The translations under genes were made by a program, and so were the position numbers. Below, piece after piece: positions 43,572-52,137 of a stretch of DNA of 64,000 nucleotides (the first letter of the stretch is position 1; each line of letters begins with the position of its first letter). Where the stretch lies: NCBI GenBank assembly GCA_958295815.1, contig OY282374.1, positions 2,686,856 to 2,750,855 on the forward strand, read 5' to 3'. The DNA comes from Candidatus Poribacteria bacterium (GTDB lineage: Bacteria; Poribacteria; WGA-4E; WGA-3G). A model generated the notes under the pieces. It made no database searches. It was not told where the DNA came from and saw only the letters and a program-made list of their open reading frames with translations.

Positions 43572-45503
43572 ATGAATTCCAGAACCGCGAACCGACCCGA
43601 TGTCATCACCCCAAAAGCACTTATCATCGGACTCATCTTAGTTGTTGTTAACGCCTATTGGGTAGGGATAGCGAGCGAACTGTGGTATGCGGTCTATACG
43701 CTCGTTTCGCCGTTTTCCAACGCTGTTTTCACGTTAGTTGTCCTTCTTGCGCTTAACTTCCTGTTTCGTAAAATCTCACCACGCCTTACCCTTACCACCG
43801 CAGAATTGCTTCTCATCTATATCATGGTGACGATGGTGTCCACTATCTCAGGACACGCGATGATGGCTATTCTGATGGGGACGCTTGCCCATCCGTTTTG
43901 GTTTGCGAGTCCCGAAAACGAATGGGCGCAGCTTTTCCTGCATCACATTCCGTCATGGCTGACGGTATATGAATTCGAGTGGTTATCGGGGTATTACGAA
44001 GGGGAATCAAGCATCTATTGGGCGGAACACCTCCGCATCTGGATAAGACCTGCACTCCTCTGGTCGGGTTTTATATTTTTGCTCTACGGTTCGCTGCTCT
44101 GTTTAGGACTACTCCTCCGCAAGCAGTGGATGGAGCGTGAAAAACTAAGCTTCCCGCTAACGCAGTTGCCGTTGCAGATGACGACGAATCGAAATTTTTT
44201 CCGGGCACGCACACTATGGTTTGGATTTGGAATCGCTGCGCTGCTCCGCGTGATCGCAGGACTGCATGATATTTTTCCTGTTATTCCGGCACTGCCACCA
44301 AACTACCGTCTCGACCAGCACTTTACGGAACGTCCTTGGAATGCGATCGGCTACGCCTCGATGTCCTTCAACCTTGCTATTGTCGGGCTGACTTATTTTA
44401 TGCCGTTAGATTTAGCGTTTTCGACGTGGTTCTTCTTCTGGCTCACGCGAGCGGAACGCGTGATTGCGAGCACGGTCGGTGTTACGAACATTAGCGTTCT
44501 GCATCTTAATGACCGAGCGTCTGGCGCGTGGGTGGGTATTGCCGCGCTGACGCTCTGGATGAGCCGTCGGCACTTCGTCCGTTTCTTCCGACACGTTCTG
44601 GGTCGTGAACGGGGCGACGATAGCACTGAACCGTTCTCTTATCGGACAGTGGCGGTATTGACGGTACTGAGTGTAGGACTGGTCTTTGCGTTCTGCTATG
44701 TCGCGGGCATGTCATTGTGGGCAATAGGTGTGTTTTACGCGTTATTTATTGCATTCGCTATAGCGATAGGACGCGTGCGCGCTGAACTCGGTCCGCCCTA
44801 CCATGAGGTCATTGGTATTAATCCACGGCAGATGATGGTCAGTATGTTCGGAACGCGACAATTGGGTGGTGCGAACCTTACCATAATGACTTTTCTCTAC
44901 GCATTCAACCGTTGTAATCGTTCACACCCGATGCCAAATCAGATGGAATCGCTTCGTATCGGTGATCGCGCAGGTATGCCGGGTAAAACTTTACTATTAG
45001 GGATGGCACTTGCTATCGCGGTGGGTGCGTTGGCGACGTTCTGGACGTATCTACAAGTGGCATATCGCTACGGGGTGCTCGCCCAGTGTCAAGGTGTTGT
45101 TGGTCGCTTTGGATGGGAGAGCTTCAATCCACTTCAGAGTTGGTTACAACACCCAAAAGAACCGGATATTAGTGCCGTTACTTTTATGTGCAGCGGGTTT
45201 GCGTTTGTATTTCTGCTGAATTTTCTACGGACGCGGTTGATGTGGTGGACCCTCCATCCATCGGGTTATGTGCTTTCAGGCGCATCGTGGGGTGGGCTTA
45301 TCTATTTCTGGTTCCCTGTGATGGTGAGCTGGCTCATTAAGTTTCTGATTCTCCGTTTCTGGGGATGGCAGGTGTATCGGAAGGCGATTCCGTTTTTCCT
45401 TGGATTAGTTTTAGGCGACTATATTCCGCGGAGTATTTTGAGTTTGATTAGTTTTGCGTTGAATCTTTATATGCCTTCGTCGGGCGCGGGACATACACTT
45501 TAA
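43572..45503 (+). CDS. Large polytopic membrane protein (DUF6785/DUF6784-like)
   Basis: The 643-aa protein has about 12-14 hydrophobic segments and a conserved-looking stretch R-V-R-A-E-L-G-P-P-Y-H-E-V followed by N-P-R-Q-M-M-V. Several loops are rich in Trp and Arg. It resembles the transporter-like DUF6785/DUF6784 family found in Poribacteria and Armatimonadota, as far as I recall. Substrate unknown. I start it at the ATG at 43572, just before M-N-S-R-T-A-N-R-P; an upstream TTG has no ribosome-binding sequence either. Its 3' end abuts the 67-bp repeat array. Confidence 0.72.
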   Translation: MNSRTANRPDVITPKALIIGLILVVVNAYWVGIASELWYAVYTLVSPFSNAVFTLVVLLALNFLFRKISPRLTLTTAELLLIYIMVTMVSTISGHAMMAILMGTLAHPFWFASPENEWAQLFLHHIPSWLTVYEFEWLSGYYEGESSIYWAEHLRIWIRPALLWSGFIFLLYGSLLCLGLLLRKQWMEREKLSFPLTQLPLQMTTNRNFFRARTLWFGFGIAALLRVIAGLHDIFPVIPALPPNYRLDQHFTERPWNAIGYASMSFNLAIVGLTYFMPLDLAFSTWFFFWLTRAERVIASTVGVTNISVLHLNDRASGAWVGIAALTLWMSRRHFVRFFRHVLGRERGDDSTEPFSYRTVAVLTVLSVGLVFAFCYVAGMSLWAIGVFYALFIAFAIAIGRVRAELGPPYHEVIGINPRQMMVSMFGTRQLGGANLTIMTFLYAFNRCNRSHPMPNQMESLRIGDRAGMPGKTLLLGMALAIAVGALATFWTYLQVAYRYGVLAQCQGVVGRFGWESFNPLQSWLQHPKEPDISAVTFMCSGFAFVFLLNFLRTRLMWWTLHPSGYVLSGASWGGLIYFWFPVMVSWLIKFLILRFWGWQVYRKAIPFFLGLVLGDYIPRSILSLISFALNLYMPSSGAGHTL

Positions 45504-45800
45504 TGGTTGTTAGTTGTTGGTTATAAGTTATAAGTGGGAGATGGGAATTTGATTGTTAGTTGTTGGTTATAAGTTATAAGTGGAGATGGGAATTAAGAAA
45601 TGATACCACTTAGATTGGTTGTTAGTTGTTGGTTATAAGTTATAAGTGGGAGATGGGAATTAAGAAATGATACCACTTAGATTGGTTATTAGTTGTTGGT
45701 TATAAGTTATAAGCGGGAGATGGGAATTAAGAAATGATACCACTTAGATTGGTTGTTAGTTGTTGGTTATAAGTTATAAGTGGGAGATGGGAATTAAAAA
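45504..45800 (+). repeat. 67-bp tandem array that copies the start region of the downstream gene
   Basis: Units contain GTTGTTAGTTGTTGG, TTATAAGTTATAAG, GGGAGATGGGAATTAA and then AAATGATACCACT. Copied ATGs lie at 45600, 45667 and 45734, and the real start is at 45801, each exactly 67 bp apart. The real gene's first codons (ATG-ATA-CCA-CT) are therefore the end of the last unit. Each false start opens a 12-codon frame (M-I-P-L-R-L-V-V-S-C-W-L, with Ile at position 8 in one copy). A shorter partial unit lies at the left end. Confidence 0.92.
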
Positions 45801-46835
45801 ATGATACCACTGCTTAGCGTTGAATCCATTACGAAGCGTTTTGCGGATACACAGGTTGTGCAAGATGTCAGTTTTACGGTTTACCCTGGGGAAATTTTCG
45901 CGCTTTTAGGACCCAGTGGTTGTGGGAAAACGACGACTTTGCGCATCATAGCAGGCTTTGAAAAGGCAGACGCTGGGACAATCTCTATGGCAGAACGTCC
46001 TCTCGCCAGCAATAGTGTACACGTGCCACCTGAGTCACGCGGCATCGGCTTCGTGTTTCAAGACTATGCCCTGTTCCCACACAAGAATGTCCTCGATAAC
46101 ATTGCTTTTGGGCTACGAAAGGTTCCGAAAATAACGAGGCATGAGAGAGCGTTTGAGGTTCTGGAAATGGTCGGTTTGTCGGATCTACATGCCCGCTTAC
46201 CCCACCATCTCTCTGGCGGCGAGCAGCAACGGGTTGCGTTGGCGCGCTCTATCATCGCACGTCCGAAACTCCTTCTTTTAGATGAACCGTTTTCGAGCCT
46301 CGATCCGGGGTTACGCCAAACAACCAGAGATGAAGTACGTGTGCTCCTGAAAAGCGAAGGCATCAGTGCGGTGTTGGTTACTCACGATCAGGAAGAGGCT
46401 TTGAGTTTCGCTGAACGGTTGGCGGTAATGAAAGATGGAACCGTTGAGCAGATTGGCACACCCGAAGTTGTATATCGCCACCCGGAAACGGCTTATGTCG
46501 CGGATTTTCTGGGACAGACGAATTTTGTCAAAGCATCCGTGAAAGACGGGATCGCTGAGACCCCGTTTGGACGTGTTGAGGTGGGAGGGACTATCGCAGG
46601 TGAGATGCTGCTGTCTATCCGTCCGGAATGTTTAACGATGTCAGCACCTGATGCTGGAAACGGTAGGATGAAAGGCGGTCGTATTGTCGGGCAGGCATTC
46701 AAGGGACACGATTTTACGTATCGTGTTGAGGTAGATGGGCAGTTCTACCTCGTTCAGACCGATTATCGGTGCCCATTTCAGATTGGTGATACCGTTCGAT
46801 TGGAAGCGGTTTCAGCGGTGGTCGTTAGGAAATAA
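45801..46835 (+). CDS. ABC transporter ATP-binding protein (FbpC/PotA type)
   Basis: The ATPase domain has Walker A (G-P-S-G-C-G-K-T-T), Q-loop (V-F-Q-D-Y-A-L-F-P-H), signature (L-S-G-G-E-Q-Q-R), Walker B (L-L-L-L-D-E-P-F-S-S-L-D) and H-loop (V-T-H-D-Q-E-E-A). A TOBE-like C-terminal domain of about 100 residues follows, as in Fe3+, polyamine and sulfate importers. F-L-G-Q-T-N-F-V is typical of the iron/putrescine group. No permease or binding-protein gene is adjacent, so its partners are elsewhere. The start is GGGAG-N9-ATG, and that whole initiation block is repeated three times upstream. Confidence 0.9.
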   Translation: MIPLLSVESITKRFADTQVVQDVSFTVYPGEIFALLGPSGCGKTTTLRIIAGFEKADAGTISMAERPLASNSVHVPPESRGIGFVFQDYALFPHKNVLDNIAFGLRKVPKITRHERAFEVLEMVGLSDLHARLPHHLSGGEQQRVALARSIIARPKLLLLDEPFSSLDPGLRQTTRDEVRVLLKSEGISAVLVTHDQEEALSFAERLAVMKDGTVEQIGTPEVVYRHPETAYVADFLGQTNFVKASVKDGIAETPFGRVEVGGTIAGEMLLSIRPECLTMSAPDAGNGRMKGGRIVGQAFKGHDFTYRVEVDGQFYLVQTDYRCPFQIGDTVRLEAVSAVVVRK

Positions 46836-46875
46836 GGGATACTGGTTATGGGTTGTGAGTTGTGGTTATAAATTA

Positions 46876-46896
46876 GGCGAGGTTAGAAACCTCGCC
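46876..46896. terminator. Palindrome between convergent genes, likely bidirectional terminator
   Basis: GGCGAGGTT (46876-46884), AGA, AACCTCGCC (46888-46896): a perfect 9-bp stem with a 3-base loop. It is one of a family of such palindromes, also near 21491, 21556, 33332 and 60480. Confidence 0.55.
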
Positions 46897-46930
46897 AGCG
46901 AAGTAAAAACATCGGGATGCCGAGTCATTT

Positions 46931-49051
46931 CTACAGGAGACTTCGGATCTCGTTAATCCCTTGAATCATTTGCATTAATGCTGTGACCAGTTTATCGAGT
47001 TCGGCGTGTACAGCTGCGTCGTCTCCATACTCCAAAGCATCCAGTACACCCGGAAAAACGACTGCTGCATAGCCTGTATTGAGTCCTGGGGCGTAGATGA
47101 GATGTTTGAACCACGGACGTAGTGGCAATCCAGCCTCACTTGTCAAGTTCCGCTCTAATTGATACAACCGTTGATTTATTTCCGCAATTGCAGATAAATC
47201 GTCTGAAGCGAGGTAACTGGCAAGTTCTTGGTTTAGCGAACCTGCTACTTGTTGCCATTCCGTCAGTAGCCTGTCTAACTCTCCAATATCCTTGGCTATT
47301 TTGTTTTTCGAGCCAGAGTTTTGCAACAGTTTCAAGGGTGTCATCAGGTCAGTCGCATAAGTCTCATAGTCAAAAGGTAAGACATCTGCATTTGCAAGGT
47401 GCAGCGCAAGGGTTCCCCAGATTCTCGCCATCGCCGCCTGATACTGAAACGTTGGATCTCCGAAGTGTTCCATCCAATAAAAGTTATCCTGCATGGCGTG
47501 GTAGACCCCGTAAGGTCCGCTGAATCCCATGCTGATCGCGGGAATCCCTGCATGTCCGATAAACGGCGAATGATCTGAACCGCTTCCGAGATTACCGACC
47601 TGTGGCACCTCTTTCCCCTGCCGCATCTTCCAACTGTCGTAAACCGGTTTCAGGGTCTCTGGATCAATGACCTTTTGTGTTACCTCGCGAATTAATTCCC
47701 GAAGCGACGGAATTGCGCTCACATAGAACCGTTTACCGGTTGCTGCGATGTCTACATTCAGGTATGCGATAGCTTTCTGTTGGAGTGTGGTTTTCAACTC
47801 CTCAACCCATTCAGTTGACCCTAAGATACCGAATTCTTCAGCGTCCCATGCGGCAAAAACGATCGTTCGCTTCGGACGCATACCCATTTTAGCGAGTTCA
47901 CCCAAAGATTGTGCGACTTCTAAGAGTGCGGTTGTACCGCTTCCAGGATCGGCGGCACCGTAAACCCAGGCATCGTGATGGTTACCTAATATTACCCACT
48001 GGTCAGGATATTCCGTTCCCTCTAAGGTGGCGATGACGTTGTAGATCGGACGGGTGCTGTGCTCGCAACGGACTTTGAGCCGAACTTTCGCCGGTCCAGG
48101 TCCAATATGATATGCGAAAGGTAAACCGCCTTGCCATTCTGATGGGACGTTGGGACCCGCAAGTGCTTTCAGAAGTGGCTCTGCATCCCTATAAGCGAGT
48201 GGAGCGACTGGAATTTTGGGGAGATCTGTGGCTTCTGCGATTGGAATTCTTTCGGCATCTGCGGTGGCTGCCCAACCCGGTGTCAGCGGATCACTGGCGT
48301 GCTGGAAGATGTATTTAACGGTTCCGCGCTGGATTGCGTCGGCTGAACGCCACGGACCGCGAGGGTAGACGTCGCCGCGCATATAGCCATCATCGGCAGG
48401 ATCAGAGTAGAGAATCAGTCCGATCGCGCCGTTATCACCAGCGACCTTAGCTTTCACGCCGCGGTAACTGCCACCATACCGAGCAATACAGATTTTCCCT
48501 TCTACTGAGATGCCTTGTTCACTGAGGATTTGGTAGTCTTGAGGCAATCCTTTGTTGACGTAAACGAGATCCGCTGTTACGTCTCCATCGGGGGAATATG
48601 CGTTATAGCCTGCTACAATCTCGGTTTCATAGGAATCTTTGTCCCATTCCCAACTCGATTCTTTACCAGTCGCAACATATGTAGTGGGCGAGACGAGTTC
48701 GACACGGACCTCAAGCGGAAACGGAAGGTAGACCTCGTACGCATACATTTGCACCTTCAAGCCATATTCTTGAAATGCGTCACGCAGGTATTCCGCGACC
48801 TTGCGGCTATTCTCTGTCCCAGCGAGGTGAGGTTCTTCGCTCAAGTGTCGCAACCTATGCTGACACCTTTCTGCTGACACCTGTTCTTGGAACGCTGTTT
48901 CGTATTGTTTTTGTGTAAGAAGGTTTTCGGCAGTGAAGCCGCGTATACTGGAAGCGTCATCGGGGAAAAGTGTAAATGTCACAAGGATGCAGGTGAAGTA
49001 AAAAACCAGTCTCCGAGACTGCTCTTGAAGACGAAAAATATCTATTGGCAT
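46931..49051 (-). CDS. Secreted M28 metallopeptidase (glutamate carboxypeptidase II-like)
   Basis: The 706-aa protein has a signal anchor (about 15-30) and a protease-associated domain insert (about 130-320). The M28 zinc core follows: H-H-D-A-W-V-Y-G-A-A-D-P-G-S-G, D-A-E-E-F-G, N-V-D-I-A-A-T-G, and D-H-S-P-F-I-G-H-A-G-I-P. A C-terminal helical dimerisation domain ends it. That set of domains is the same as in PSMA/GCPII and plasma glutamate carboxypeptidase. It should cleave C-terminal or N-terminal residues from peptides outside the cytoplasm. It converges on the ABC ATPase gene across a hairpin. Confidence 0.9.
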   Translation of the reverse strand: MPIDIFRLQEQSRRLVFYFTCILVTFTLFPDDASSIRGFTAENLLTQKQYETAFQEQVSAERCQHRLRHLSEEPHLAGTENSRKVAEYLRDAFQEYGLKVQMYAYEVYLPFPLEVRVELVSPTTYVATGKESSWEWDKDSYETEIVAGYNAYSPDGDVTADLVYVNKGLPQDYQILSEQGISVEGKICIARYGGSYRGVKAKVAGDNGAIGLILYSDPADDGYMRGDVYPRGPWRSADAIQRGTVKYIFQHASDPLTPGWAATADAERIPIAEATDLPKIPVAPLAYRDAEPLLKALAGPNVPSEWQGGLPFAYHIGPGPAKVRLKVRCEHSTRPIYNVIATLEGTEYPDQWVILGNHHDAWVYGAADPGSGTTALLEVAQSLGELAKMGMRPKRTIVFAAWDAEEFGILGSTEWVEELKTTLQQKAIAYLNVDIAATGKRFYVSAIPSLRELIREVTQKVIDPETLKPVYDSWKMRQGKEVPQVGNLGSGSDHSPFIGHAGIPAISMGFSGPYGVYHAMQDNFYWMEHFGDPTFQYQAAMARIWGTLALHLANADVLPFDYETYATDLMTPLKLLQNSGSKNKIAKDIGELDRLLTEWQQVAGSLNQELASYLASDDLSAIAEINQRLYQLERNLTSEAGLPLRPWFKHLIYAPGLNTGYAAVVFPGVLDALEYGDDAAVHAELDKLVTALMQMIQGINEIRSLL

Positions 49052-49218
49052 TGTAATTTGTCGTTACCCCTTTCAGTTTTTTTATACATCATAACATATT
49101 TTGCGTGTGTTTTCATTATATTTTTTCGGTTGGTTGTTGGTTATAGGGACTTGGGACTTAGTACTTAGTTATAAGTTATAAGTTATAAGTGCGGAGTCGG
49201 GAAATGTAAAGCTAAGAC

Positions 49219-49245
49219 AAATTGTGTCGCGTGTGGACACAATTT
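49219..49245. repeat. Perfect 10-bp inverted repeat upstream of the response regulator
   Basis: AAATTGTGTC (49219-49228) and GACACAATTT (49236-49245) flank a 7-base loop. It could be an operator or an RNA hairpin. The 346-nt gap containing it also has TTATAAG repeats near 49170 and a CCTCC/GGAGG stem near 49254-49268. Confidence 0.5.
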
Positions 49246-49270
49246 TGAGTTCCCTCCTACAGGGAGGATT

Positions 49271-49315
49271 ATGAAAAAGCCATATTTTTGTAATAAATCA
49301 TTTGAATCATTGTAA
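49271..49315 (+). CDS. Possible 14-codon leader reading frame
   Basis: ATG at 49271 follows GGGAGGATT at good distance and reads M-K-K-P-Y-F-C-N-K-S-F-E-S-L before TAA. The likely promoter of the regulator gene lies downstream of it, so any leader role would need a second promoter further up. Confidence 0.2.
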   Translation: MKKPYFCNKSFESL

Positions 49316-49331
49316 AGAATTTATTGCAAAA

Positions 49332-49360
49332 TTGACATTGTTGACATTGTCTGCTAAAAT
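49332..49360 (+). promoter_or_regulatory. Sigma70 promoter of the response-regulator gene with direct repeat
   Basis: TTGACA (49332-49337) and TAAAAT (49355-49360) are 17 bp apart. TTGACATTG occurs twice in a row (49332-49349), so a repeat half-site lies inside the spacer. That is compatible with a tandem-bound regulator, perhaps self-regulation. Confidence 0.6.
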
Positions 49361-49397
49361 GGAATTGTGTGTTCAAAATGACTCAAGGGAGATTTAG

Positions 49398-50093
49398 ATG
49401 AATGCTAAGATTTTAATTGTTGAAGATGAACGTGATATTGTGGAATTACTGCGTTACAATCTACAAGAAGCAGGTTTTGAAACAGATTACGTTCGGAATG
49501 GTGCGGATGCCCTGCATCGTGCTGTTGAACAATCCCCGGATCTTATCTTGTTGGACTTGATGCTACCAGAGGTAGATGGACTTATCGTCTGCCGTTTACT
49601 AAAGAACGATCCGCGGACGAAACATATTCCGATTGTCATGGTAACTGCCAAGACTGAAGAGCGGGACCGCATCGCCGGATTGGAACTTGGTGTAGATGAT
49701 TATATCACCAAACCCTTTAGTCCCAAAGAAGTGGTCCTTCGGGTTTCCGCAGTGTTACGCCGTATTCAAGTCGGAAAGCAGGCAGAAGAGGACACCAAGC
49801 AGATCCAACAGCACGGGTTAACCATAGATCTTGATAAACATCAAGTGCTCACCGAAAGTGGTCCGATTGATCTCACTGCTACCGAGTTTAAACTCATCAC
49901 ATTATTCGCACGCTCACCGGGTCGTGTCTTTACCCGTGATATTCTGATGGATGTAATATGGGGGCAGGAGTATTACGGTATAGATAGAACAGTGGATACA
50001 CACGTCAGCCGGCTACGCCGCAAACTCGGCAAGTTCGGAGAGCATATAGAAACAGTACATGGCGTTGGTTATCGATTTAAGGATGCGTCCTGA
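49398..50093 (+). CDS. phoB: OmpR/PhoB-family response regulator
   Basis: The receiver domain shows the acidic pair E9-D10, phospho-acceptor D53 (L-L-D-L-M-L-P), the T in V-T-A-K, and the K in D-D-Y-I-T-K-P-F. The C-terminal winged-helix domain (L-T-A-T-E-F-K-L, then V-D-T-H-V-S-R-L-R-R-K-L) is typical of PhoB. AAGGGAG precedes the ATG. The name phoB rests on family likeness and on the Pst-PhoU locus that faces it 3 kb away. No sensor kinase gene is in the window, which is unusual since phoR normally follows. CorA begins 30 nt downstream. Confidence 0.85.
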   Translation: MNAKILIVEDERDIVELLRYNLQEAGFETDYVRNGADALHRAVEQSPDLILLDLMLPEVDGLIVCRLLKNDPRTKHIPIVMVTAKTEERDRIAGLELGVDDYITKPFSPKEVVLRVSAVLRRIQVGKQAEEDTKQIQQHGLTIDLDKHQVLTESGPIDLTATEFKLITLFARSPGRVFTRDILMDVIWGQEYYGIDRTVDTHVSRLRRKLGKFGEHIETVHGVGYRFKDAS

Positions 50094-50123
50094 TCGCTGT
50101 ATTAGACTTCACAGAGGTGATAA

Positions 50124-51200
50124 TTGAGGATTCCCTTCTCAAATCTCTTCAAAAGATATTCTCAAAAGGCAGGACTTCCGCCGGGTAGTCTTGTTTATGT
50201 TGGTGAAGAACGGACAGATCCTGTTCGGATCAGCGTTATTGATTACAATGAAACCCACCTTCATGAAACCGAAATTCAAACCATTGAAGAATGCCTATCT
50301 TTCAAAGATACCGATACCGTCACATGGATTCATATTGAAGGGATTCATGAGACGAGCGTCATTGAATCTATCGGTAACCACTTCGGTGTCAATTCCCTTG
50401 TACTTGAAGACTTAATGACGCCAAACCATCTCTCAAAAATAGAGATTTATGAGGAATATGTCTTTATTATCCTTAAGAGTCTCGACTATAACACCACATC
50501 CGTGAGCGTCTCCAGAGAGCAAATTAGTCTTATTATTGCGGAGAATTTTGTCATTTCTCTTGCAGAAAACCGCGGAGAACATTTCACACCTATTCAAAAC
50601 AGACTCCGAAATGCACAGGGCAAAATTCGGAATATGCGATCTGACTACCTTGCATACGCGTTAATAGACGTTATTGTTGACCACTACTTTATAGCGTTGG
50701 AACAACTCAGCGATCAACTTGACTCGGTGGAAGAACAAATCATCTCCGACCCATCATCGGAAGTTCTTGGGAAAATTAATATTTTAAGAAAGGAATTTCT
50801 CCATCTGCGTAGACCGATTCTTCCCTTACGAGACGTTCTCAATGACATATTAGATGACGAAGTCAGACTATTTACGCAGGACACAGACTTGTACTTTCGT
50901 GATGTTTATGATCATCTGATGCAGGTAATCCACACATTGGAGACGCTGCGCAGTGCTGCATCAGGACTTTTTGACACGTATACCTCTGCAGTCAGTCACC
51001 GGATGAATGAAGTCATGAAGGTTCTAACCATTGTTGCTACATTTTTTATTCCGCTGACCTTCGTTGCCGGTATTTATGGAATGAATTTCCAATTTATGCC
51101 TGAACTTGAAACGCGCTGGGGTTATCCTGCCGTTTTGTTAGTTATGGTGGGTATTAGTATCGGCATGTTTACCTATTTCAAGTTAAAAAAATGGCTCTGA
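50124..51200 (+). CDS. corA: Magnesium/cobalt transporter CorA
   Basis: The 358-aa protein has the long N-terminal cytoplasmic domain, a stalk helix, and two C-terminal membrane helices. The signature Y-G-M-N follows the first helix (I-Y-G-M-N-F), with M-P-E next, as in CorA. It should form a pentameric Mg2+/Co2+ channel. The start is TTG, with AGAGGTGA just upstream. It lies 30 nt after the response regulator, so the two are probably co-transcribed. A Mg2+ channel next to phosphate genes makes sense because phosphate and Mg2+ are taken up together. Confidence 0.93.
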   Translation: MRIPFSNLFKRYSQKAGLPPGSLVYVGEERTDPVRISVIDYNETHLHETEIQTIEECLSFKDTDTVTWIHIEGIHETSVIESIGNHFGVNSLVLEDLMTPNHLSKIEIYEEYVFIILKSLDYNTTSVSVSREQISLIIAENFVISLAENRGEHFTPIQNRLRNAQGKIRNMRSDYLAYALIDVIVDHYFIALEQLSDQLDSVEEQIISDPSSEVLGKINILRKEFLHLRRPILPLRDVLNDILDDEVRLFTQDTDLYFRDVYDHLMQVIHTLETLRSAASGLFDTYTSAVSHRMNEVMKVLTIVATFFIPLTFVAGIYGMNFQFMPELETRWGYPAVLLVMVGISIGMFTYFKLKKWL

Positions 51201-51267
51201 ATCTCAAACGAAGATCGAGCAGAAATCAGATAGTTAGTGGTCTCGCTTTAGCAAGTTAAGGAGAGAA

Positions 51268-52019
51268 ATGGGAAGCCTGGTAGATGTGCTGCTACTGTAT
51301 ATTCAGGACGCGCGAATCAGCAAATTACATATCCTCCTAATTGCAGTTCTTTTCTCGATTTTCTACGCACTGCCGGTGTATTGTCAGTTTGCGGATTTAC
51401 CTGAGGATGCGAAAACAGTAGACATCGGTGTGAATGGGGACGGGGCATCTCAGACATTCAGCCTTACCGCTGTGGTCCCGATCCGTAGGCTTAATGGTTG
51501 GGTAGGTGTTTTTGGTTCGCGCGCTTCCAGTGAAGGAGAGGTGCTTTCTGAAATCGCAAAAGCTCGGGCGCAAGGTGGTTTTCGTATAGGTACGTTCGGT
51601 ATTGAAGGATTTACAGACTTAGAGCTGACATCATCAAAGGGAGTGCCCTAACATCACAAATTGGGAGTTATATCCGTCCGACGATCTATGAGAATGGGAC
51701 GCTTCGCGTATCCGGTGGTATCGGTGCTTTCCTTGAGAATATCCAACCTCACAAAGACCTTGTGTTAAGTAAATTCGATCCGACAACGTTCCGTTGGTTG
51801 GTATTCTCGTCCATCGGATGGCAGAAATTCAATACTGTGTTGAAATTCACGCCACAAGTTGGATTTAAAAACTTTAAGATCTCAGCAGAACCCGCCATCA
51901 CGTTTAGCCTGACGAACCGATTAGGATTGCGTTTGAGTGGTTCCGTAACATATAATAGTGAACCGCTAACAGAAAAGTGGCACTACAAGTATTTATCGAT
52001 TTTGCGAATTAACTTGTAA
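51268..52019 (+). pseudogene. Frameshifted outer-membrane-like protein gene
   Basis: The first frame (51268-51651) starts after GGAGAG with a signal-anchor-like segment (H-I-L-L-I-A-V-L-F-S-I-F-Y) and continues with beta-strand sequence to I-E-G-F-T-D-L. From about 51618 the sensible sequence moves to another frame (A-D-I-I-K-G-S, then S-Y-I-R-P-T-I-Y-E-N-G-T) and runs to TAA at 52019, ending in a beta-strand and terminal Leu typical of outer-membrane barrels. A single missing base near 51616-51624 would explain it. The cause may be a real mutation or a sequencing error. It lies between corA and the MscS gene. Confidence 0.65.
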
Positions 52020-52137
52020 TGTAACGCAAGTTTGGTAAATAGGTTTTGTACCGCAGACTGTTAGATTGCGATGCTGAGGTCTGTTAAAATATCAACTTAT
52101 TTTTTTATCCCCATAATAATGGGTAGGATAGCATAAG

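Noticed and set aside
45504..45800. CRISPR or phage integration repeat
   Set aside because: The array has no spacers and its last unit contains the real start codon, so it is a duplication of the gene's own start.
48515..48877. 120-aa plus-strand frame inside the M28 peptidase gene
   Set aside because: It lies wholly antisense to a well-conserved gene and has no recognisable features.
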